Shown in pieces: positions 16,317 to 21,154 of a DNA stretch of 21,154 bases. The notes beneath the pieces are model-generated. The model made no database searches. It had not been told where the DNA came from and saw nothing but the letters and a program-made list of their open reading frames with translations. The stretch lies in contig JAFRBA010000026.1 in the NCBI GenBank assembly GCA_017405115.1, positions 1 through 21,154 on the forward strand, read 5' to 3'. The position numbers and the translations under genes were made by a program. Numbering within the stretch: the first letter of the stretch is position 1; every line of letters begins with the position of its first letter. This stretch comes from Kiritimatiellia bacterium. Lineage in GTDB: Bacteria; Verrucomicrobiota; Kiritimatiellia; RFP12; UBA1067.

Positions 16317-17417
16317 GTGAAGATCGAACCGTTGTCTTTGACCGTGCGCCAACTATGCGAGGGCTACGCCGACCATGCGGAGGACGGCGTGGTGGCGTAC
16401 GGCGGCAGGCTCGACGTCCGCCCGAAGTACCAGCGCGAGTTCATCTACTCCGAGAAGCAGCAGCAGGCCGTCGTCAACACGGCGATGCATGGCTGGCCGC
16501 TGAACACGATGTACTGGGCCGTGCGCGGCGACGGCACGTTCGAGGTCATCGACGGGCAGCAGCGCACCTTGTCGCTCTGCCGTTTCCGCGAGGGCGACTT
16601 CTCTTTTTCCTGGCGCGGCAGCCAGCTGTTCTTCGACAACCTCCAGCCGGACGAGCAGGAGGCGTTGCTCGACTACAAGCTGACGGTCTATCTTTGCGAG
16701 GGGACGGACTCGGAAAAGCTCGAATGGTTCCGCACGATCAACATCGCGGGCGAGGAGCTGACGGAACAGGAGTTGCGCAACGCCGTCTATGCCGGGCCGT
16801 GGACGGCGGACGCCAAGCGCCATTTCTCCAAGTCGGAGTGCGCGGCGTTCCAGCTTGGCGGCAGATACATGGCGGGTTCGCCCATTCGGCAGGACTACCT
16901 CGAGACGGCGATACGCTGGTTTGCCAAGGGCGACATCGAGGGCTACATGGCAGCGCACCAGCACGATGCAAGCGCGACCGCGCTGTGGATGTATTTCCAG
17001 AACGTCATCGCATGGACGCGGACGATCTTTCCGAAGTACCGCCGCGAAATGAAGGGCGTGGAGTGGGGGGAACTCTACAACGAATACGGCAAGAACGAAT
17101 ACGATCCCGCCGCGCTGGAGCGCGAGGTGGCGCGGCTCATGGCCGACGACGACGTGCAGCGCAAAAGCGGCATCTACGAGTATCTTCTTTCCGGCGGCGG
17201 GCGGGAGAGCGCGCTTTCCATCCGCAAGTTCACCGATTCGCAGAAACGCTCCGCATACGAACGGCAGGGCGGCAAGTGCGCCGTATGCGGCAAGGCGTTC
17301 GCATACGAGGAGATGCACGGCGACCACAAGACGCCGTGGTCGAAGGGCGGGCACACCACGCCCGACAATCTTCAAATGCTCTGCCGCACATGTAACCTTA
17401 GGAAAGGCAATGTGTAA
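16317..17417 (+). CDS. DUF262-HNH (GmrSD-like) restriction nuclease
   Basis: The product has 366 residues and starts at GTG 16317, eight bases after GGAG. The N-terminal half is a DUF262/ParB-like NTPase-type domain with RPKYQREFIY (about residues 36-45) and the signature DGQQR (Asp79-Arg83), used for nucleotide-dependent DNA restriction in GmrSD-type enzymes. The C terminus is a complete HNH nuclease: four zinc Cys (321, 324, 356, 359), with the catalytic region EMHGDHKTPW (His334, Asp336, His337) and the final CNLRKGNV. No frameshift or missing motif is seen. Related genes often sit beside a DNA methyltransferase, and here only a methyltransferase scar (14025-14165) is present, two genes upstream. 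It may be an orphan restriction enzyme or a defence nuclease that targets modified DNA. It is cytosolic, unlike its neighbours. Confidence 0.85.
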   Translation: MKIEPLSLTVRQLCEGYADHAEDGVVAYGGRLDVRPKYQREFIYSEKQQQAVVNTAMHGWPLNTMYWAVRGDGTFEVIDGQQRTLSLCRFREGDFSFSWRGSQLFFDNLQPDEQEALLDYKLTVYLCEGTDSEKLEWFRTINIAGEELTEQELRNAVYAGPWTADAKRHFSKSECAAFQLGGRYMAGSPIRQDYLETAIRWFAKGDIEGYMAAHQHDASATALWMYFQNVIAWTRTIFPKYRREMKGVEWGELYNEYGKNEYDPAALEREVARLMADDDVQRKSGIYEYLLSGGGRESALSIRKFTDSQKRSAYERQGGKCAVCGKAFAYEEMHGDHKTPWSKGGHTTPDNLQMLCRTCNLRKGNV

Positions 17418-17445
17418 TCTACTATGAAGTTGAAGGAAATCAGCA

Positions 17446-19140
17446 ATGTATAAAGCAACATACTTAGCGATGGCGTTTTGCGCCGCCATGACAGCGCAGG
17501 CGGCGCACGTCAAAGAGACGATGACGCTCGCGAAGGGGTGGAACGCAATCTATCTCGAATCGACGCCGACGAACTCGGCGTGCGCGGAATTCTTCGCCGG
17601 CGCACCGGTCGAGCGCGTCGCGTCGTACTATTCGGACGCCTACTCTTCCACGCGCCAGATCGCGGACGACGGAACGACCATCGACCAGAAGCCGCTCTCC
17701 TACAGCGTGTGGGTTCCCGGCGACGAGACGGCCTCGACGCTGACCGCGCTCGCGGGCGGGCGCGTCTATATGGTCTATGCGACCGACATCTGGGAAAAGA
17801 CGTTCTTCGGCGTTCCCGCCGCGCCGCGGCAGACGTGGCGCGCCACGTCCGGCGAGACCGGCTTCATGAACCTCGTGGGCGTATCCGCCGATTCCGGCGC
17901 ATCCATTCCCGTCAAGGCGTATTTCGGCGAGGGGCCGTTCGGCACGGCGTCGGGCGTAGCCTACAAGATCGCCGGAACCAAGACGGCCGCGCCGACGTTC
18001 CTTTCGCTTGGGCTCGCCTCCAGTCCGAAGGTGAAGGGCGGTCAGGCGTACGCCTTCTCGGCGACGAAGGACGGCGACTGGCCGGGCGTCGTCGGCGTTC
18101 AGGGCGACGGCGTCGTCTTCGGCACGGACGCGAACTATGCGTCGATTACGGTAAGGAACTGCGGCACGACGAACCATGTGTTCAAATTCTCGATCTCAGC
18201 ATCTGCGGACGAGACGGAGAGCGTCCCTCCCCTGTCCCGCCGGCTTCCGCGCACGGATGCGATCAGCGCGCCCGGCTTCACGAACGTGACGGATGGGGCA
18301 TGGACGGTCGAGCTTGCCGCCGGCGAGCACACGGATCAGGTATTCAGCCTCGACCGTTCGCTGCTCGAGGCGGGAAAGAAGTACGGCGCAATCCTGACGA
18401 TTGAAGACCTCGGCGGCAGCAAGATGCGCGTCAGGCTTCCGGTCGTCGCAGAGGCAGTGCCGCAGGACGCCGTCGCATATCCGGCCGGACTTTGGATCGG
18501 CGAGATCGCGCTTTCGCACGTTTCTGGGATCACAAACGCGACGCCGGTGAAGGCCGGCGGGCAGATGAAGATGAGCGTAATGATGCACGTGGACACGAAC
18601 GGCGTCTGCAGGCTCCTCCAGCGCGTCGCGGCCGGCGTCGACACGAACGGAACGGCGAGGCTCTTCAGGGAGCTTGCGGACGTCCCGGCGGATGTCGAAG
18701 GGGCAAGGCGCTTCTCGACGGTGATGATGAGCGTCGACACTCCCGTCGTCGCGGCGGCTGAGGGCTCGGCGTTCGGCGACGACGCGGACTTCTCGTGGAC
18801 CATCGCCCCGACGGCGCGCGACAATCCGTTCCGCCACGCATGGCATCCGGACCACGACGGCAAGACGGCGGACTATGAGGGTCCGGCTCCTTCGGGCGAC
18901 GACTTCGCCAACTACGCCAATCCCGTGAAGCCGGAACTCTGGAGCATCTCAAACCGCCTCGTTTTCTCATGGCATGAGCAGGGCAACCGCGAGTTGCCGG
19001 CCAATTTCCAGTACAACGCCAGCGAGACGACCTCGGGCATCGTGACCTGGGAAGTGACGGGTCTCGTCGCCAACGGACCGATCAAGTCGGCAGGTACGTT
19101 CACGCTCAAGCGCGTCTTCGCCGCGCCGGAAGTTGAATAG
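17446..19140 (+). CDS. Large secreted beta-rich protein of unknown function
   Basis: The product has 564 residues from ATG 17446, with AAGGA eight bases upstream; the upstream sequence also contains one isolated GTTGAAGG octamer at 17429-17436. The signal peptide is MYKATYLAMAFCAAMTAQAA. The mature protein opens with VKETMTLAKGWNAIYLESTP. A recurring style of strand-turn segments follows (YSVWVPGDETASTLTALAGG; TGFMNLVGVSADSGASIPVK; YPAGLWIGEIALSHVSGITN). In my judgement this belongs to a family of large exported proteins of PVC-group bacteria, but I cannot name a domain. Near the C terminus there is NPFRHAWHPDHDGKTADYEG, a candidate metal-binding stretch. The last codons and the TAG stop are inside the first unit of octamer array 2. 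Confidence 0.75.
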   Translation: MYKATYLAMAFCAAMTAQAAHVKETMTLAKGWNAIYLESTPTNSACAEFFAGAPVERVASYYSDAYSSTRQIADDGTTIDQKPLSYSVWVPGDETASTLTALAGGRVYMVYATDIWEKTFFGVPAAPRQTWRATSGETGFMNLVGVSADSGASIPVKAYFGEGPFGTASGVAYKIAGTKTAAPTFLSLGLASSPKVKGGQAYAFSATKDGDWPGVVGVQGDGVVFGTDANYASITVRNCGTTNHVFKFSISASADETESVPPLSRRLPRTDAISAPGFTNVTDGAWTVELAAGEHTDQVFSLDRSLLEAGKKYGAILTIEDLGGSKMRVRLPVVAEAVPQDAVAYPAGLWIGEIALSHVSGITNATPVKAGGQMKMSVMMHVDTNGVCRLLQRVAAGVDTNGTARLFRELADVPADVEGARRFSTVMMSVDTPVVAAAEGSAFGDDADFSWTIAPTARDNPFRHAWHPDHDGKTADYEGPAPSGDDFANYANPVKPELWSISNRLVFSWHEQGNRELPANFQYNASETTSGIVTWEVTGLVANGPIKSAGTFTLKRVFAAPEVE

Positions 19141-19163
19141 TTGAAAGGTTGAAGGGTTGAAAG
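19132..19163 (+). repeat. Octamer array 2: four units, the first contains a gene's stop codon
   Basis: Units GTTGAATA, GTTGAAAG, GTTGAAGG, GTTGAAAG are followed by the degenerate GTTTAGAA (19164-19171). The first unit spans the Val-Glu codons and most of the TAG of the 564-aa gene, so the array forms that gene's end. The sequence after the array (AGAAAGGA) is the ribosome-binding site of the next gene at 19183. Confidence 0.85.
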
Positions 19164-19182
19164 GTTTAGAAAGGATAAAACA

Positions 19183-20088
19183 ATGAACTTTACAAAACAC
19201 ATCTCGTCAATTATGAACTCGTCAATTATGAAAAAGAGTTGTCAATCGTTGAAAAGTAGCTTTTCCACTTTTCCACTTTTCCACTTTTCCACTCTCGCGT
19301 TCGCCGTTGTCGCGACGCTATTCGCCGCGACTGCGAACGCGGCGGTGCCGCAGGTGCTGACGTATCGCGGCGTGCTGCGGCGGACTGGCGGATACGAGCG
19401 GCCGATGTCGCTGGAGATGACGTTCCGCCTCTACGACTCCGCTGCGCCGGACACGGCGCTCTGGGCGCGGACGATGCGCGTCCCGGTCGACACGAACGGG
19501 GTGTTCTACGCCGAGTTGAGCGACCATGGCGGAAACGATCCGGACGGGATCGGCTACACGCTCGCCGACGCAATGGGCGCCATCAAAGGAGTGCCCGAGA
19601 TCGGCCTCACGCCGCCGAACGCGCCGGAGCTGAGGCCGCGCCAGACGCTCCCGACCGCGCCGCGTGCGGCACGTGCGGCGCGGGCAAAGGCCGCGGACGT
19701 CGTCTATGCTCCGACCGGCGCATACGCGCAGGGCGTGAACATCGACTACGCGGTCGTCAATGAAATCACGGTGCAGGCGGGCGCCTCGCTCGCGGCCCTT
19801 CCCCCGAAATGCTCTCTTACGAAGCTTGAAGAGGGGAGGACACGCGAACTTGGCGGCGGGGATTCGTCCATCACCGTGCGCGACGTCAAGTCGGTGCGTC
19901 CCAACTGGCCGGTGAACTTCACGCAGGACAGCTTCAAGTACGCAACCGACTCCGCGCCGTGCGACATGATACTCACCTACGAGGGCGACGACGGCGCGTT
20001 CAACGCCATCGTTCCGGCGGGCGGCAAGATCGAGGGCGCAAGCGCCAACGTGCAGACGATCTACGGCACGGCGTTCGGCAACCCGTAG
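19183..20088 (+). CDS. Secreted fibre-like protein with repeat-encoded signal peptide
   Basis: The product has 301 residues from ATG 19183, with AGAAAGGA upstream. In-frame ATGs at 19213 and 19228, created by a 15-bp duplication, are alternatives. The N terminus carries SFSTFPLFHFSTLAFAVV, encoded largely by four TTTTCCAC octamers, and cleavage is probable after ATANAA (residue 54). The mature protein starts VPQVLTYRGVLRRTGGYERP and continues with LEMTFRLYDSAAPDTALWAR. This opening is familiar from exported tail-fibre-like proteins in which a TYQG-type strand domain is followed by a shaft. An Ala/Arg-rich stretch (APRAARAARAKAADV) leads into a C-terminal beta domain ending IYGTAFGNP. Surface attachment or assembly is inferred. 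Octamer array 3 follows the stop. Confidence 0.75.
   Translation: MNFTKHISSIMNSSIMKKSCQSLKSSFSTFPLFHFSTLAFAVVATLFAATANAAVPQVLTYRGVLRRTGGYERPMSLEMTFRLYDSAAPDTALWARTMRVPVDTNGVFYAELSDHGGNDPDGIGYTLADAMGAIKGVPEIGLTPPNAPELRPRQTLPTAPRAARAARAKAADVVYAPTGAYAQGVNIDYAVVNEITVQAGASLAALPPKCSLTKLEEGRTRELGGGDSSITVRDVKSVRPNWPVNFTQDSFKYATDSAPCDMILTYEGDDGAFNAIVPAGGKIEGASANVQTIYGTAFGNP
19203..19232 (+). repeat. Perfect 15-bp tandem duplication in a signal-peptide coding region
   Basis: CTCGTCAATTATGAA occurs twice in a row (19203-19217, 19218-19232) and adds five codons in frame (Ser-Ser-Ile-Met-Asn type). Each copy carries an ATG in the reading frame, giving the gene three possible starts. It lies just before the TTTTCCAC octamers. 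Confidence 0.9.
19261..19292 (-). repeat. Variant octamer array: four perfect TTTTCCAC units inside a CDS
   Basis: Four consecutive TTTTCCAC units (complement GTGGAAAA) encode most of FSTFPLFHFST in the signal peptide of the gene at 19183. The unit differs from the GTTGAAAA family by one base and lies in the inverted orientation. A single forward GTTGAAAA unit lies just before it (19248-19255). Confidence 0.9.
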
Positions 20089-20092
20089 GGGA

Positions 20093-20162
20093 GTTGAAAA
20101 GTCGGGCTACGCCGGTTGAAAAGTTGAAAAGTTGAAAGGTTGAAAAGTTGAAAGGTTGAAGG
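20093..20162 (+). repeat. Octamer array 3: six contiguous units plus one detached unit
   Basis: A lone GTTGAAAA lies at 20093-20100. After a 14-base interruption, six units follow without gaps from 20115 to 20162: GTTGAAAA, GTTGAAAA, GTTGAAAG, GTTGAAAA, GTTGAAAG, GTTGAAGG. The array ends exactly at the ATG of the small four-helix-bundle-like ORF (20163). GAAAGG at 20150-20155 is seven bases from that ATG, a proper Shine-Dalgarno position. The last 32 bases are nearly the exact complement of array 4 at 20372-20403. Confidence 0.9.
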
Positions 20163-20354
20163 ATGTCGGTTTTCAAAACATTTGAGGAAATAAATGCCTG
20201 GCAAAACGCCCGGGTTCTTGTCAAGGACGTCTATGCGTTGACAAGGTGCGGCGATTTCGGCAAGGGCTACTACGATTCCCCAAAACAAATCGGAGGAATG
20301 TTGTTCAATCTCATCTCATCGCTCTCTTCTGACGAAAGGAGAACAAAAAAATGA
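20163..20354 (+). pseudogene. Truncated four-helix-bundle (S23/IVS-type) protein remnant
   Basis: A 63-codon ORF reads MSVFKTFEEINAWQNARVLV then KDVYALTRCGDFGKGYYD, and ends GGMLFNLISSLSSDERRTKK. The first 36 residues match the first helix and turn of the 23S rRNA intervening-sequence (TIGR02436-type) four-helix-bundle family (F.eL.aWQkAreLvk.vY.lTr.GdF). The expected middle (DQIRRAxxSIxxNIAEGF and helices 2-3, about 60-70 residues) is missing. The tail resembles the family's last helix (IGGML..LI.SL...ER). The gene therefore seems to have lost its middle in frame while keeping both ends. The stop overlaps the start of the next gene (ATGA at 20351-20354), and its codons provide that gene's AGGAG. 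Confidence 0.6.
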
Positions 20355-21154
20355 AACACATGAAAAAGAACTTTTCAACCTTTCAACTTTTCAACCTTTC
20401 AACCTTGGCATTCACGGCGCTGTGCGCCGCGAATGCAAGCGGCGCGATGGGCACGAGCGCGCTCACGGGCTCGACGAGAGAGCTGAACGGCGGCACGATC
20501 TACACAATGTCCGAGGACGTGACGATAAACGCGGCGGCGGGCGCCAGCGCGCTTACCGTGAAGTCCGCCGGCGCGGGCGAAGGCAGCATCGTAGTCATCG
20601 ACATACAGGGCGGCCGCACGCTTACCGTGAAGGGCGGCGACGCGACCGGCAAGACCGGCGCGGGCGCGGGCATCCTTCTTCCCGAGGGCATGACGCTCTT
20701 CGTGACCGGCAAAGGCAAGCTCAATGCCACGGGCGGCAATGCCGCGAACGGCGGCAACGGCACGGCCGGCGATGGCGCATATCAGCATCAAGGCGATACC
20801 AGTATAATGCAGAGCGGCGGCGGCTCGCACGGCGCGGACGGCGGCGGTGGCGCTGGCGCTGGCATCGGAGGCAACGGCGGCGCCGGCGCTTCGGGCGGCG
20901 AGGGAACTGGCAGCGAGGGGCGGTCAGTCGGACTTGACAGAGCATATCCGAAGGATGGAAAGATCGGCTACGGCGCCTCCGGCGGCTCGAACGGCGTCGC
21001 GGGCGGCAGCGTGTTCATTCTGGGCGAAATTTCGGCGACCGTGAAGGGCGGCGGCAGCGGCTTGGCGGGCAGCGAATCTTCGTCCTGGGGTACACACGCT
21101 TTGCAGTTGAGCTCCAACGACCACTGGTTCTCGGGCGGCGGCGGTCCCGGCGGC
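20351..21154 (+). CDS. Secreted glycine-rich surface protein, N-terminal part (runs off the window)
   Basis: The frame is open for 268 codons from ATG 20351 to the last base of the window. AGGAG lies about ten bases upstream, inside the preceding small ORF. The signal peptide is MKHMKKNFSTFQLFNLSTLA followed by FTALCAANASGA; its core is encoded by four inverted octamers. The mature N terminus is beta-helix-like (LNGGTIYTMSEDVTINAAAG; GGRTLTVKGGDATGKTGAGA; GMTLFVTGKGKLNATGGNAA). It then becomes strongly Gly-rich (GADGGGGAGAGIGGNGGAGA) and ends at GGGGPGG. The general type resembles the protein at 2-691, of which only the C-terminal part is visible. A cell-surface structural or adhesive role is inferred. 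A TATAAT at 20813 lies inside this frame and is not taken as a promoter. Confidence 0.8.
   Translation, partial: MKHMKKNFSTFQLFNLSTLAFTALCAANASGAMGTSALTGSTRELNGGTIYTMSEDVTINAAAGASALTVKSAGAGEGSIVVIDIQGGRTLTVKGGDATGKTGAGAGILLPEGMTLFVTGKGKLNATGGNAANGGNGTAGDGAYQHQGDTSIMQSGGGSHGADGGGGAGAGIGGNGGAGASGGEGTGSEGRSVGLDRAYPKDGKIGYGASGGSNGVAGGSVFILGEISATVKGGGSGLAGSESSSWGTHALQLSSNDHWFSGGGGPGG
20372..20403 (-). repeat. Octamer array 4: four inverted units encoding part of a signal peptide
   Basis: On the plus strand the units are TTTTCAAC, CTTTCAAC, TTTTCAAC, CTTTCAAC, the reverse complement of the GTTGAAAR family. They encode FSTFQLFN plus the next residues in the signal peptide of the gene at 20351. In this orientation no frame contains a stop codon. 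Array 3 and array 4 form an inverted repeat with 30 of 32 matching bases around the four-helix-bundle remnant. Confidence 0.9.

Noticed and set aside
16283..17513. Long open frames overlapping the DUF262-HNH gene in other frames (plus 16283-17395, minus 16353-17513)
   Set aside because: The DUF262-HNH frame has complete motifs and a ribosome-binding site; the others are Arg/Ala-rich shadows.
20163..20354. Four-helix-bundle ORF as an Avd-type protein of a diversity-generating retroelement
   Set aside because: The fold family is related, but there is no reverse transcriptase and no template/variable repeat pair in the window, and the ORF is truncated.
13967..20403. Octamer arrays as CRISPR
   Set aside because: Units are 8 bp with no spacers between them and no cas genes nearby.
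20813..20818. TATAAT inside the glycine-rich gene
   Set aside because: Coding position, no -35, no gene start downstream in the window.

Overview
The window looks like a piece of a GC-rich genome from the PVC group, most likely a gut-type Kiritimatiellota/Verrucomicrobiota/Lentisphaerota member (inference). The grounds are large secreted proteins with autotransporter-associated beta-strand and LamG-like segments, glycine-rich surface proteins, a DUF4838/CBM9-like glycosidase, a GH43-type lipoprotein and a CesT-type secretion chaperone. No rRNA, tRNA, CRISPR array, integrase or transposase was seen. No stretch longer than about 160 bases lacks a gene.

Layout. Bases 2-691 are the end of a glycine-rich surface protein. 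It is followed by a GH43-type lipoprotein (710-1699), a C-terminal-looking leftover in the same frame (1700-1927) and a convergent small secreted protein (1935-2450, minus). A divergent promoter pair at 2506-2584 serves that small gene and a two-gene unit: a 1216-aa LamG/beta-strand protein overlapping a 965-aa DUF4838 protein (2609-9146). A cupin lipoprotein (9229-9714) and an acidic unknown protein (9758-10216) follow. Next comes a separate unit with its own near-leaderless promoter: a CesT-like type III chaperone (10373-10873) and a 701-aa protein with no signal peptide (10949-13054), read as a chaperone/cargo pair. A secreted Ca-binding-loop protein closes this part (13086-13955).

From 13935 to the end the window is organised around arrays of an 8-bp unit (GTTGAAAG/GTTGAAAA). 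Two of these arrays are each followed by a tiny ORF that looks like an internally deleted gene keeping both its ends. One resembles an EcoRI-family adenine methyltransferase (14025-14165). The other resembles an S23/IVS-type four-helix-bundle protein (20163-20354). Each tiny ORF ends in an ATGA overlap with the start of a secreted-protein gene. An intact DUF262-HNH (GmrSD-like) nuclease gene at 16317-17417 is the likely former partner of the lost methyltransferase. In the opposite orientation, octamer arrays are read as protein and form the core of the signal peptides of two adjacent genes (19183 and 20351).

How it fits together. Most products are exported and appear to deal with polysaccharide or surface adhesion. 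The chaperone/cargo pair implies a type III secretion apparatus elsewhere in the genome. The most unusual signal is the octamer repeat, which appears to supply stop codons, ribosome-binding sites and signal-peptide codons depending on orientation, and which borders decayed genes.
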